A DNA stretch of 64,000 nucleotides from Syncephalastrum monosporum B8922. Its lineage: Eukaryota; Mucoromycota; Mucoromycetes; Mucorales; Syncephalastraceae. The notes below the pieces were generated by a model, which did not search any database, was not told where the DNA came from, and saw only the letters and a program-made list of their open reading frames with translations. The translations under genes were made by a program, and so were the position numbers. How positions within the stretch are numbered: the stretch's first letter is position 1; every line of letters starts with the position of its first letter. Below, piece by piece: positions 36,567 through 48,301 of this stretch. The DNA lies in contig JNEN01000856.1 of NCBI GenBank assembly GCA_000697355.1, positions 124,001-188,000 on the forward strand, in the 5' to 3' direction.

Positions 36567-36717
36567 ACACAGACATGTCATTTCGTTTTTTCTTCTTCTT
36601 TTTTCTTTTTTTTTTTTTTTTAAATGCCTGAATATATACCCTACACTCTACCGCACCATACTCACTCTATTAACTTGTTTCTAAAGAAAAGAAAAAGCAC
36701 CCAGGTTTATTATACTC

Positions 36718-37209
36718 TTAGCACATGTAATCCAAAGCGATGAGGTCGTCAATAAGAGGCTTGTACTTTTTCAAAAAGTCCTGGTGAGCGGGATGGTTTG
36801 CATAGATGGGCAGGTCCTACACACGTGTTGTCAGCATTGCATAATTCTTATGGGCGTAGGACTCACCTCCTTTGTCTTGAGCTCGAAGACCCAGCCTATT
36901 ATACACACACACACACATGAAAAGAGACGGAACGAAAAGTCAGCTGCTTTGCTTACTCATTGGCACAATGGCCCATTCACTTGCCCCATTCGAAGCCTTG
37001 GCTTCTTTCGGTAAAGGTCTTGCCGGCAGAAGCAGTCAGCACGTTCGGGACCTTGTCCTTCAGAGCCAAGATTTCGTTGCAGGCGGCCTGACGCGTCGCC
37101 TCGTCTACCTCAGGCTTGAACTTGGCAATCACTGGGGAAAAATTAGGTAACTGAGCAATGCTGGCTTGGGGCATACTCGTAACTTACCAATATGAACAAG
37201 TCGGCTCAT
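36718..37209 (-). CDS. stress-responsive alpha/beta-barrel (Dabb) domain protein
   Basis: Small dimeric Dabb-fold protein of about 100 residues; fungal and plant homologues are stress-induced, and biochemical role is usually unknown. Exon 1 encodes MSRLVHIV. Then come IAKFKPEVDEATRQAACNEI, LALKDKVPNVLTASAGKTFT and ERSQGFEWGWVFELKTKE. The last exon has DLPIYANHPAHQDFLKKYKP and LIDDLIALDYMC. The pattern FKPE...F..HP.H is the Dabb signature. The intron at 36896-36984 is GC-AG (G|GCAAGT...ATAG). It joins FEWG to WVFEL and removes an in-frame stop. Start at 37209. Confidence 0.85.
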
Positions 37210-38236
37210 TTCGGTAAAGTAGGTGGTCCTTGTTTCAGTGGTGAGTGTGGGGTAAAAGACCTGGTGTGTCTGACTTCTGGAGGGCGATGCTTTTAACTTT
37301 TAAGTCCGCATCCAGATTGTCTTTCTAGCCAATGGCAAGGCATTAAATACAACATAGATATAGACCATGCTAGGACGCGCAGCACGCTGTGAATGGCACC
37401 ACTGAAGGCTCATCAGGCCTCATAGATTCTCCACTATGGAGCGCCACATTAGCTATTGGTAGAACATCATAACGTTTTGACTTCAGGGTCATCGCTCTTC
37501 CAAGCGGGAAATAGAGAAACAAAAAAGATCATGGAAAGGAAGTATGAATATCTTCGTCAGAATGCTTGTTAAAGTTTATATGAAGAAGTAGCGTGAAAGT
37601 TAAATAAAGTAATGCTACTTTACTTTATCACCGACAGAAAGACTTATAGAGAAATAATGGTATATGAGCATTTACTGCATCATTCTTAAGTTAGGACAAG
37701 GGCTGTGTGCATTCAAGCAGCAGGCCATCACTAGAGAGATGGTACCTCAGATTTTATGACAAAGCTATCGAATCGCCACATGTAGCGAGCAAATGTCAGG
37801 TCTAACGGGAGTGGATAGCAGAGTCGACATCATAAACAGGATGATTGATTTGCAGACGGTAGGACACGATGCAAATGAAGCACCACAAGCGGGATGAAAT
37901 TATAAAAGCTATAAATGGAGCGGGAGGGGGGAGGGAAGCAGGGCAAAGAGCCTGCAGGAACATTTTGCTCATGTATGCTCGCTATCAAGCCAGCACTTGA
38001 CAATTTGCGATACCATGATCGGTCGATTAGAAACATGTTTAACGCGTATGTGTGGTTATTTTGTTCGTACGATACCGGAGGAGCGATATGAATATATGTA
38101 CAGGGAATAGAGAGAGAGAGAGTGCACAGTCGCAAACAGGGAAAATAGAGCAAGATATATGCTAGGGGTTGGGTCGCAAGACAAGGAACCACTACAAAAA
38201 ACTTGTGGCGGATTTCGCTTGTCGTTCCCTGAAACG
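37210..38236. other. AT-rich intergenic region, no gene seen
   Basis: About 1 kb between two minus-strand genes, AT-rich, with no coherent open frame or repeat. Confidence 0.5.
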
Positions 38237-40198
38237 CTATGGCTCGGCTTTGAAATACTTGACCACACCTGATGCGCTCATCTGCTCGTCGCCACTCTCC
38301 TCTCGCGATCTTTTTCCATGACCGCGTACCTCTTCCGTCCCAGTCGATCCCCGACTAGGCCCAGCAGAGGTCGAAGCTCTGGAATTGACAGGCGAGGAGG
38401 GCAGGGTGGCGGCGGCAGCGGCGGCAGCGGCGGCGACATTGTTTCGGTAGCGTCTCATGAAGTCGTCCGGATCATTAAAGTCAACGTACGCGAGCATATG
38501 GTTCTTCTTGGCAAAGGTCGCTTCAGCCTCTCGCACGGCGCGCTCCCTTTCGGCAATCCTGGCCTCTGCTTCACGGAGCCGACGCTCTCTTTCTGCTGTA
38601 GCTGAGTCCTGTGCTAGTTGAGAAATCGATTCGTCGGAGGATACAGAAGAAGCTTGCTGACGCTGACTGCCACCCTCGCCAGAACCAACGGTCTGCGGTC
38701 GCACGATAGACCAGGCAGGGTAGGGTTCGTCCAGGGGAATCTTCGGCTGGTTAATGTTTCTCAATCGATCTTCCTCGTTGACTTTGCGAAGAGTTGTCCC
38801 CGTCGCAGGTAGGTTGGAAAATATGAGTTGGGTTCTTGAGCGCCGGACCATGCCGCGTCGAGCTGTGTCTCGGCTTATGCCGCGAGCGCTGCGGAGGAAT
38901 TGCCAGAGTTCAAGAAGATCAGCATCCTCGTCATGTGTAAGATCAAGGTTGAAGTTCGGGCACTGCCGCCAACAGAAGTACAGTTAAATACACTGAATCC
39001 ACATCTTGTTACTCACAAAGATAATTACCACATAAGCGGGCGCAGATCGTCCAGCAGTATATTGTTCAAGAGCCTCCCAAGCCGACTTCTCCTCAACGGA
39101 CCCTGATACAGTGTATATTTTAGCATCCGAATGCGAACATAGAGGGTTCACTTACATGAGCTGATGCTGGCTAGCCACTGGTTGGACAGGGTCCGGATCA
39201 ACACTGGTTTGTCGTTGGGCAGAAGCTCAATGGCCATTCTTAGGGCCTACCAGCACGCGAGTGTGAGAAATGGAAGCTTCACTAGAACTAAAGGCTTACA
39301 TGAACTTCGCCAAAGCGGGTTGTTTGCCCTCCTTCAAAGAAGGCACCCACGTATGGGAATTTAAGGGTGGACTTGGTGTGCGGGAAATAGGCAAGGGAAA
39401 TGCCAGTATCTCGGCTTTTTGCGAGACTGCTGCCGACGAGGGCGCTGGGATGTAGGCCGGTGTCCTCGACCTGGTCCACGCGATATAACTGCGGAGATAG
39501 GAAGATGGAGTTCACGGGCGGAGCAGCAGCACCTGCGGGCGGAAGAGCCGCAGCACTCACAGGCAGAGGAGCAGCAGTACCCGCAGGCAGAGGAGCAGAA
39601 ATACTCACAGGCGCAGGAGCAGAAGAATGAGCGGTAGTTGTCTTTGGAGGAGACGTAAGTGACAGCGATGCGAGCTTTCTCTGACTCAAGTGCTCCTGGG
39701 CAGCGTCTATCAGAGCATATCAATATCACGTATGAGCAAACAGGACACTTTACATGTGCTATTGGAGTGACCGGTGGCGGGCGCCACTGGGCGAGACGAG
39801 GAGGCGGAGGCCGAAGACGACGAAGCGGGTGCAGAATCTCTGGAAAGTGCGGCTGTGGGGAGTTGCGCAGCGCGGGACTGGACGGACGCGGTGGACGCAG
39901 CTAACGCGTTGATAAACGGCCGAAAGGGTTGGAATGTTGTGGGTCGAGGATGAGTGCTAGCATTGTCCAGTGCCGCGCTGACACCCTGGCTGCGGGAAGC
40001 CATACGCTCACCCGCAGGAGGGCCAACTGACGACGGATTATGCTGCACCGATGCTGCACTGTGCATCTGAGCGCGAGCAGAGGGATCAGAGTCCGCAGGC
40101 ACTCTGCTTTCCGATTCTTCATTCGAGGATGATCCAGGTGCAGGGTCGTCCATGGTGAAGTAGTCAGCAGCTCGTCCGCGTTGTTTCATCCGCATCAT
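38237..40198 (-). CDS. RNase H-like fold protein with disordered N-terminus and coiled-coil tail
   Basis: Unnamed protein of about 580 residues. The N-terminus (MMRMKQRGRAADYFTMDDPA) and next 200 residues are Ser/Ala/Pro-rich and look disordered, with PxPAG repeats. A folded core follows: GISLAYFPHTKSTLKFPYVG, GGQTTRFGEVHALRMAIELL, KPVLIRTLSNQWLASISSW and EEKSAWEALEQYTAGRSAPA. Strand-strand-strand-helix (Q-T-T-x-x-x-E-x-x-A-L) then strand-helix resembles RNase H. The position of the second catalytic Asp (DS/DSxY in real enzymes) reads TLSNQW, so the active site looks degenerate. The C-terminal part has a predicted coiled coil (ERERRLREAEARIAERERAV) and a poly-Ala run. Introns are GT-AG. The family and function are unknown to me; the RNase H call is by pattern only. 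Confidence 0.6.
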
Positions 40199-40318
40199 AG
40201 AAAAGAGGTGACGACGATAAGAAGAAAAGAGAAGAGAAAGGGAAGGAAAAAGATAAAAATGGCAACGTTTGCCCTATTTCTTCCCTTTTTTTTCCTCATC
40301 GCGGTGACTGACTTTATG
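40199..40318. promoter_or_regulatory. upstream region of the RNase H-like gene
   Basis: A/G-rich on the plus strand (CT-rich on the minus), matching the pyrimidine-rich leaders seen before other start codons here. It ends at the transposon remnant. Confidence 0.35.
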
Positions 40319-40670
40319 CAGTTAAAATGACACAACTTTCCCACTCGGCTGTTCCTCCAACACTACGCGACCCAGCTATATTAAAGATAATCGCTCTCGG
40401 GAACAGCTTTGCTGGTGGCTGGAAGAGCATGAAATTGTCAAGATAGACTGGCCGGCACAATCGCCAGATAATCCCCTTGAAAATTTGTGGAGGCAAATGA
40501 AGCAAGACGTGCAGAAGGCACACCAGCCAGCCATGACTCATGAGGCTTTCACCAAGTCTATCATGGATGCGTGGGAGTCTCGTGACAAGCTAAACTGGAA
40601 CAAGCTCATCGAGAGCATGCCAGACCGCATCGATGCTGGCATTAAGGCAAAAAGCGGCAGTACGAGATGA
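40319..40670 (+). pseudogene. truncated Tc1/mariner transposase (C-terminal fragment)
   Basis: From about 40385 an open frame gives RSREQLCWWLEEHEIVKIDW, then PAQSPDNPLENLWRQMKQDV, KLNWNKLIESMPDRIDAGIK and AKSGSTR with a stop at 40668-40670. This is the end of a DDE_3 (Tc1/mariner) transposase: W-P-x-Q-S-P-D-(L)-N-P-x-E-N-L-W, then LI.SMP.RI. One residue is missing in the SPDLNPIE motif (SPDNPLE). The DDE motif's first two Asp are absent because the N-terminal two thirds of the gene are gone. The sequence before it (cagttaaaatgacacaactt from 40319) could be an end of the element, but no matching inverted copy was found downstream. A broken, non-autonomous relic. Confidence 0.75.
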
Positions 40671-41841
40671 TAGAGCTCTTCTGCTTCCTATTAGGCACGA
40701 ATAAACCCACCGATCTGCCTCAAATTCATACATAATATAACATGCCATCGTGGCCACAGAGGAGTGTTTATTATATCTGGATAACTCTAATAGCTGTAGA
40801 GAAACTACAGTTGAAAGATATTCTATTGAATGATGAAAAAGACGGAATTTCAAATGTGCTACCTTTTTCCTGTCCAGTGCTATAATCGAGCCTGCGGAGA
40901 TCGCAAGGACCAAGGTTTTCTTGCGGATGCTTTTAACCAGAGCAGCAAATACCTTGTTCGAGAGGATTATGAGTGCCACATAGTCTCTGAGGACGGATTT
41001 GGATCGCCTGACGGCATTCGACCAAGTTATCGTGGGCATCCTTGGGCAAGAGAAGCTTCTTTGTGAATGCAGCTAGAGACCATGAATTCTTTCAGTCTTG
41101 CGCTTTCTATAGTGATATGCGCTTGTTAGTATGCTGTTGTTTATATACAGATGAAGTGGTACAGGAATAGTGTACCTTCTTGGCTCCTAATTGCTTCTAT
41201 GAGTTGACAACAAATAAAAAAAATCAGGACTTGACACATAATACAAGCATTCCTAATTTCACCTTCTGCTCCTGTTTCGATGAAGCTTCCTCATTGACTC
41301 CGAGTGCGTTCCAGATGTGAGTGAGCCCCTTGGCCTACGGCGTCAGGTCATCATAGCCTCCACTAAATCTTCGGTCATTCTGGTCCCTCCCACTGTTAGA
41401 TGGGGGCCAGTCCCCATGCCTCCACTTAGGCTTCGTGTGTGCGGGAAGCTGCTGCAATATTGTCATCTATTATCCTTGCCACCAGCTTCCTTCAGCGTGA
41501 ATATATCGAGGGATTAAGCGGTATGTTCTGATATGTTTGTTCGGCTCTTTTCCCATCAATAGTGAAATAGCTACAGCGTTCAATCATTATCAAAATCGGG
41601 TCACTCGAGGATTATTGCATTTAGACTATATCTGGTGCTTCCTGATATTCCCATCCACTCTTCTTTTGGTTCCTTCATACAACTGAGCCTGTCCTTACAG
41701 TCAAAAGGATTTCGACATAACGACGCCCTGACCGGATACGGATATTGAACACAGGGCTCCAGCGTCCAGCTTATTGATTACGGATGATACAGAACCAATT
41801 AATTATTATATTGTGATATGATATGACTCGGCTCGGCTCGG
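40671..41841. other. intergenic, no gene seen downstream of the transposon relic
   Basis: About 1.2 kb up to the NCE101 stop. Short open frames on both strands (for example 40830-41066 plus) have no recognisable features. Part of it may be old transposon sequence, but nothing supports a call. Confidence 0.45.
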
Positions 41842-42079
41842 TTATTCTTTGTGTTCGCGTGCCGCGATGGTCCGTTCATTGCGTCGCTTGATGAGCTCAA
41901 ACAAGGACTTGCCATTCTGAGCCTTGGGATTCTCGCGCTCATTGACGAAATAAGCCAGGGTACCGACCGTCACCGAGAACACAATATCGCCTGACCTGAT
42001 AACACATGTGCGAGTGAGTCCATTTGTCTACTTTAAATCTTCGGGCTGCCTACTTGGAAATGAGGTATTGGTATCGCAT
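41842..42079 (-). CDS. NCE101: Nce101-like small membrane protein
   Basis: 59-residue protein from two exons, 42079-42054 and 41995-41842, with a 58-nt intron (41996-42053, GTAGGC...ATCAG). The codon counts close exactly. It begins MRYQYLISKSGDIVFSVTVG, has one membrane helix (about residues 12-27) and ends in a basic segment (GKSLFELIKRRNERTIAARE). The layout (short lead, SGDIVFSV helix, YF.NER, L.ELIK) matches fungal Nce101, a protein linked to non-classical export of leaderless proteins in yeast. Identification is by recalled pattern. It is too short and too intron-split to show up as a long open frame. Flanked by a transposon relic and a gene-free AT-rich region. Confidence 0.78.
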
Positions 42080-44137
42080 AGTGAAGAATATTTTTTAGCA
42101 GAAGAGAGGCTGAAATAGCAAAAATGTGATTGGCCCATTGTGTTTGACGGGTCATCTTCAAATGAATGCGTAATATGAAACTATGCCGCCTTATGGCGAC
42201 ATAAGTCATATAGCGTTGCTATTAAAGCAAGCTTAGACTACCGCACACTCTACATACGATAAAGCGAGATTAAAACGATAGCATCTCTATTTGTTTGCGA
42301 CACAATCATATATTAAGTCGAGTTTGAGGTAGACCCAAATAGCAGATATGCGCATGTTGAGGAGCTAAGGATTATGATCAGAGTTTTCCCTATGGATTTT
42401 TCTTGTCGATATTTCATGAAACCTAATACCACACTACAAAAAAGCAGTTACGCCGGTATATGGGGTCATCTAGCCACACGGCCATGCCCTTCCCTTTTCA
42501 GGTCGCTGTTGTGATTCCGGGGAGATGATCCCAGATGGGCCGTACGAATTTATCAGTTATAAGACAGTGTCCAAATTTGAAGAAACTTACAGCTTGCGAG
42601 TTTCGAATACGTTGAGTTACATTTATTGCAAACTTTACTCCTTCTCGACTTTCATCTTTTCCATCAACACTAAGGGGTGTATATACTGTAAAATGTTGTA
42701 TTCGACAATTTTGTCACCCACATGTGCATCTTACCTAAAAGTACCGTATTCACACGGTCCTGATATGCTCAAAGTACTAGCAGGATATGATGCAGAACAT
42801 ATCCACATATGCGCACATCATATTATTCAACAAGAAGTGGATGGAGGTTAAAGATGCATAATAGTTGTAGAGCGGGAGCTATTTAGCCGCGGCCTGCTTA
42901 CATACGGAGAATCAATTGGTTAACGAGATCATCCATCCAATCGACCGCTTTTGATTGCAAGTGGGATGGTCAAGTCCGTAATTGATCAAGCTTTTATGTG
43001 TAAACACAGAAGTACACATCAATAGTACATATGCAGCAAAAGATTCACCGAATTTCATGGTAACAAATGACTACGATGTACAGACCATAGTTTATTAAGG
43101 AAGACGACTTTCTCACGTCATATTAAATTTGTTACTGCTGGTATTAAAGGTATTAACAGCGTCCATTAGCAGCAGGATAATATTTGAATAACTTTTAAGT
43201 CGTACACTAGGAAGGAACAGGACTAGTCAATGAAAACACAAGGCGGCGTATTATGCCGCTTAAGCTTGATGCGTCTATTCTATATACAAAGGAAAATAAC
43301 GTCTCAATGGATCATGGATCAAGGGAAGCTGTGCATCACGGCCTCTGTCAATCATCCGTTTCCTTTAGAGGTAAAACGTGCAAACATCTCACATATACTC
43401 CTACCTATTTTTGAAACTTTATGGCTGCCGCATACGTGCCCATATACAATCATTTGCATGCAAGACGTTCCTCCACGTCAAAGAGACAATCCATCATGTA
43501 TCTTCAATTTTGTAATTTTTTTTGGTAGTCTATTCTGGATAAAGCAGAAGAGCATAAGAACGCGTTGGTGGTGGTGCTTTAGGATTGATGCGGATAATTT
43601 CGGGAGCTTATGGATCTTCGATCTTGAAAAAATGGTCGTTGTATCATCCCTTTTACCGATGGAATGTGTAGCCTCTAGAACAGGTCTGTCGGGATAGATA
43701 CGTCTCAACGCATGGAAGGATACGCATGAGAGGTATAAGTCCTGGCTGTCAGGGCTTCTGTGGGCGTATTTAATGCACACAGCGAAAAAAAAAACATTGC
43801 GCGCCTTGATCTCCGCTTGCCTGGCAATCAAGCTGTTGCTATGACCGGCAGGATAAATGGCAAGTGGGCAGATCAATGGCTTTCAGCCATGAAAGAAAGC
43901 TCGTAAATAGGAGCGCAAAGGATGCAGTGAGTTTATATAAAAAATAGATGGAGGAAGCGCGAGGAAAAATTATGATCAAAGCTGTTATACCCTGACTCTA
44001 TCTTTCATGGGCGGTCGGGGCCGGCGGCAATCGGGAGAACTCGAATTTTTGGGGAGTGGCGTCTCCGAAATTTTTCATTTTTCACCCGACTTTTCCAGCC
44101 AGGGTTTTGTCTCTTGTTCTCGTTCTTTTACTTTGCA
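42080..44137. other. 2-kb AT-rich gene-free region
   Basis: Between the NCE101 start and the LAT1 start, on opposite strands, so it includes both promoters. Visibly richer in A/T than the flanking coding DNA. Open frames (42525-42851 and 43230-43697 plus, 43478-43876 minus) are rich in Y/F/I/K codons and lack known motifs. No tRNA, no terminal repeats and no tandem array noticed. Confidence 0.5.
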
Positions 44138-46240
44138 ATGTCCTACGCTCGACGCCACTTCCTCAAGGCCTCCTCTGAAATCTTGGCCACCGCCCGCGTT
44201 GCTTCCAAGCGCACCGTCGCCACCCCTCTCTTGGCGCGTCAGGCCACCAGTGTCGGTGCGCGTGCTTTCTCGTCTTCGAGGTAAAACAATCTTGTCCCAT
44301 TTCGCTTCCTTTTTTCCCTGGGGGAGCGGGGGGAGCGGGGGCGAACGAGAAAAACAGAGATGGCCATTGAGATGAACAGCCCACTCATTCCCGCATTAGC
44401 CAAGCCAAGTTCATTGCTCTCCGTGCCGCGTCGACCCCGGCTGTGAACGGCTGCCGTCTCTACAGCTCCAAGTGTAAGTCCCAACAAAAAAAAAAAGAAG
44501 ACCAGCTGGCGGCTGTTGAATAGGTTGAACTTACCCACTTTTTCCTTTGCGCGTATTTCCCAGCCTTCCCGCCTCACAACGTCATTGCTATGCCTGCTCT
44601 GTCGCCTACGTAAGTAACATAACAAGAAGAAGAAAAAATACACGGAACGCGTGTAGACTTCCACTTTCAGGGGTTGGCGTGCTGATTAGATCTCTTTTTT
44701 CCTTCTGTGCGACACTAGCATGACGCAGGGTGGTATTGGCGCCTGGCAGAAGAAGGTCGGCGACGAGGTTGTGCCCGGCGATGTTCTGGTTGAGATCGAG
44801 ACCGACAAGGCTCAGATGGACTTTGAGTGCCAGGAGGAGGGTTTCTTGGCCAAGATCCTCGCTGACACAGGCTCCAAGGACTTCCCCGTTGGCAAGGTAA
44901 ACCTGAGACTATGCCGTCCAGTCAACTGTACCCACCTAACTCAAATCCAATTAGCCCATTGCTGTCCTTGTCGAGGAGGAGAGCGATGTCGCTGCCTTTG
45001 AGAACTTCACTCTTGAGGATGCCGGCGGTGCTGCTGCTCCCGCTGCTGCTGCCGAGTCCAAGCCCGCTGAGAGCGAGAAGGCTGCCGAGTCTGCCCCCGC
45101 TTCCTCGAGCGCGCCCTCGCAGCCCCAGCCTTCTGCTGAGGCTAGCGGTGACCGCGTCAAGGCCAGCCCCCTGGCTCAGGTAAATAGTTATTTTTTCTGG
45201 GGGATGTTTCGTATTAGAAGATCTTACGTTTTTTTTTCTTGCAAACGAGCAGAAGACCGCCAACGAACTCGGCGTTGATCTTTCCCAAGTGAAAGGTAGT
45301 GGCCCCGGTGGCAGAATCGTCAAGGACGACGTCGCCAACTTCAAGCCTGGTAGGGTTGGAGGAGGCAGTGGTTAGGTGTCATTGTTAGCTAACCTTTATA
45401 ATGTATAGCTCCCGCTGCTGCTCCCGCTGCTGCTGCTGCTGCCCAGCAGCCCCCTGCCGCTTACGCTCCCCAGTCTGCTACTGGCGATGCCTTCACTGAC
45501 ATCCCTACCAGCAACATGCGCCGCGTCATTGCCAACCGCCTGAGCGAGTCCAAGCAGACCGTTCCCCACTACTACGTCACCGTCGAGGTCAACATGGATA
45601 AGATCAACAAGCTCCGTGAGGTTCTGAACAAGGCCGCCGACGGCAAGTACAAGCTGTCCGTCAACGACTTCATCATCAAGGCCTCTGCTCTCTCGCTCAA
45701 GAAGGTTCCCGAGGTCAACTCTGCCTGGCAGGGTGACTTCATTCGCCAGTAAGTTTGCACGAGGATATATGATGCAGGGATTTGGAAGCTAAAGGGTTTT
45801 TGCACAGATACAACAACGCCGATATCTCGATCGCTGTTGCCACTCCCAACGGTCTGATCACTCCTATCGTGACCCGTGCCGAGACCCGCGGTCTGTCGGA
45901 TATCTCGAACAACATCAAGGATCTTGCCACCCGCGCTCGTGCTGGTAAGCTCGCTCCCCAGGAGTACCAGGGCGGCAGCTTCAGCATCTCCAACCTCGGC
46001 ATGTTCGGCGTCAAGCACTTCACTGCCATCATCAACCCCCCTCAGTCGTGCATCCTCGCCATCGGTGGCACTTCCCAGAAGCTGGTGCCTGATGAGACCC
46101 AGGAGAACGGCTTTGCTGTCCGCAACGTGATGGAGGTCACTCTTTCGAGCGACCACCGCGTTGTCGACGGTGCCGTTGCCGCCACCTGGCTCCAGGCCTT
46201 CAAGGGCTACATGGAGGACCCTCTCAAGATGATGCTGTAA
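44138..46240 (+). CDS. LAT1: dihydrolipoyllysine acetyltransferase, E2 of pyruvate dehydrogenase
   Basis: Core subunit of the mitochondrial pyruvate dehydrogenase complex; transfers acetyl from lipoate to CoA. About 490 residues. A mitochondrial presequence comes first ([20 protein letters not shown]). One lipoyl domain spans [22 protein letters not shown] through [20 protein letters not shown], with the lipoyl Lys in ETDKA at about residue 118. A Pro/Ala/Ser/Glu linker and the peripheral-subunit-binding domain [21 protein letters not shown] follow, then a second Ala-rich linker. The catalytic domain has [20 protein letters not shown] and ends with [19 protein letters not shown] (catalytic HxxxDG). 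Introns fall between domains. Start at the ATG at 44138. Protein X (E3BP) is ruled out by the intact HxxxDG. Confidence 0.95.
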
Positions 46241-46535
46241 AATCCCTATCACCCCGACTTTTTCCTATTCTTTGTCTCTTCCCTCTTGTTACTAGATTTT
46301 TCTTCTTTCTTTGAACTCTCTCGACCTTATAAATGATCACTGCATGAACGCATTTTTGATCGGCGCGCGGACGCTGAACAAAAGAAGGAAAAAAGGTTAC
46401 ACTTATTCAAAAAATACTGCGGACCCGGCCTATTGTTCCTTGCTCTTCTGCTTTATGAACCCCTGAGCTTCACTTGCTCGCTCTTTCTCTTTCTTCTTTT
46501 CTTTCTCTTCTCTTCTCTTCTCTTCTCTACGTTTC
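46241..46535. promoter_or_regulatory. importin alpha upstream region with TTCTC repeats
   Basis: A tract of CTTCT/TTCTC units (about 46492-46527) lies just before the ATG at 46536, like other long pyrimidine leaders in this window. Confidence 0.5.
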
Positions 46536-48301
46536 ATGGATCAGTTTGATCAACGTCGCAACGCGTTCAAGGCACGCGGCCAATTCCAGCAAGATGAAGT
46601 GCGTCGGCGACGGGAAAAGACGCAGGTGCAAATCCGCAAGCAAAAGAAGGAAGAAAACTTAGCCAAAAGACGCAATTTCGTCCACTTACCCGAAGACAAC
46701 GATTCTGAGGACGAAGCTGTCGTGAACGATGACGAAGTAGGTGGATTCTCGAGGGGCGAGAACGAATCCTAAAACCCTCTTTCATAGATTCGGCTTTTGC
46801 CCAATCTGACGCGGGATGTCTATACCGACGCGGTAGAAACGCAGCTGGCAGCCACAGCTCATTTTCGCAAGTTGTTGTCCAAAGAGCTTAACCCGCCCAT
46901 AGAACAGGTGATTGCATGCAACGTCATTCCGCGTTTTGTCCAGTTTCTGCGGTCCGAGAATCCTATGCTCCAAGTAAGTACGACGATACCATATCCTGAG
47001 AATGACACGTCTAATGGTACGTTGCAGTTCGAAGCCGCGTGGGCCTTGACAAACATCGCGTCAGGAACGTCAGAGCAGACCAAAGTTGTCATGGATGCGA
47101 ATGCGGTGCCTCATTTTGTGGATCTGCTCGACAGTCCCGTTTCGGATGTGCGTGAACAGGTGAGCATGAACAGGTGAAAACATCGTTTGTGCGCGTGTTG
47201 AGTCCGGCTGACGTGACGATACTACTGTTGTAGGCGGTGTGGGCCCTGGGAAATATCGCAGGCGATAGCGCACAGTGCCGAGACTATGTGCTGCGCATTG
47301 GCGTCCTTCCGCCGTTGTTGCGCTTATTTACAGAAAACTCCAAACTCTCGATGCTACGCAATGCGACGTGGACCCTCTCGAATTTATGCCGTGGCAAGTC
47401 ACCCAGTCCGGATTGGCAGGCCATCAGCCCAGCCATCGGCTTGCTGGCCCGACTGGCGTGCTTGCTCGATGAGGAAATCCTCATTGATGCCTGCTGGGCC
47501 TTATCCTACCTTTCCGATGGCGGGTCTGATCAAATCCAGGCTGTGGTAGACAGTGGCGTCGTGCCCCGTCTGGTTGCACTACTCCAGCACCCGAGCCATT
47601 CTGTCCAGACGCCTTCGTTACGTACGATCGGTAATGTTGTCACAGGCAACAACCGACAGACCCAAGTGGTGATCGACAACGGGGCGATTCCAGCCCTGAT
47701 TGACTTACTCGTCAGCCCCAAGGAAGCCATCCGCAAAGAAGCGTGCTGGACAATCTCGAATATCACGGCCGGAAGCGCGGATCAAATCCAGACCGTGATC
47801 GACAGTGGATTGATCCGCCCGCTCGTGCACATCCTTGCGCACGGCGACCCCAAGACGAAGAAGGAGGCGTGCTGGGCCATCGGAAATGCTACCTCGGGTG
47901 GAGCCAGCAAACCCGCCCAGATTCGCTATCTCGTAGCTGAAGGCTGCATCAAGCCGCTGTGTGATATCTTGACGTCGATGGACAACAAAATCATTGCTGT
48001 TGCATTGGATGGTCTGGACAATATCCTGCGCGCTGGCGAGTTCGAACGAGCGGACACGCCAGACAATACGAACCCATATGCGCTGTTTATTGAGGAATGT
48101 GGTGGTATGGAGGCAATCCACGCGCTTCAGTCACATGACAATATGGATATCTATCGCAAGTCGTATGGTATTATCGACCGCTACTTCAGCGATGATACAG
48201 TTGAAGACATTGAGGATCCGAATATGACAGATCAATTCACATTCCAGCAGAGTATGGAAGGACCTGCAGGAGGCTTTGACTTTAGCGTGCCGCCACAATA
48301 A
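46536..48301 (+). CDS. SRP1: importin alpha (karyopherin alpha)
   Basis: Adaptor that carries classical-NLS cargo with importin beta into the nucleus. An N-terminal importin-beta-binding domain comes first ([34 protein letters not shown]). An acidic patch and about ten armadillo repeats follow. Representative repeats are [80 protein letters not shown] and [20 protein letters not shown]. The conserved W-x3-N ladder for NLS binding is visible. The C-terminus has [20 protein letters not shown] and ends [10 protein letters not shown]. About 535 residues; the introns are all in the 5' third, followed by one long exon. Start [13 protein letters not shown] at 46536. Confidence 0.96.

Noticed and set aside
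40319..40670. Complete Tc1/mariner element
   Set aside because: No matching inverted repeat was found downstream and most of the transposase is missing; only a relic is called.
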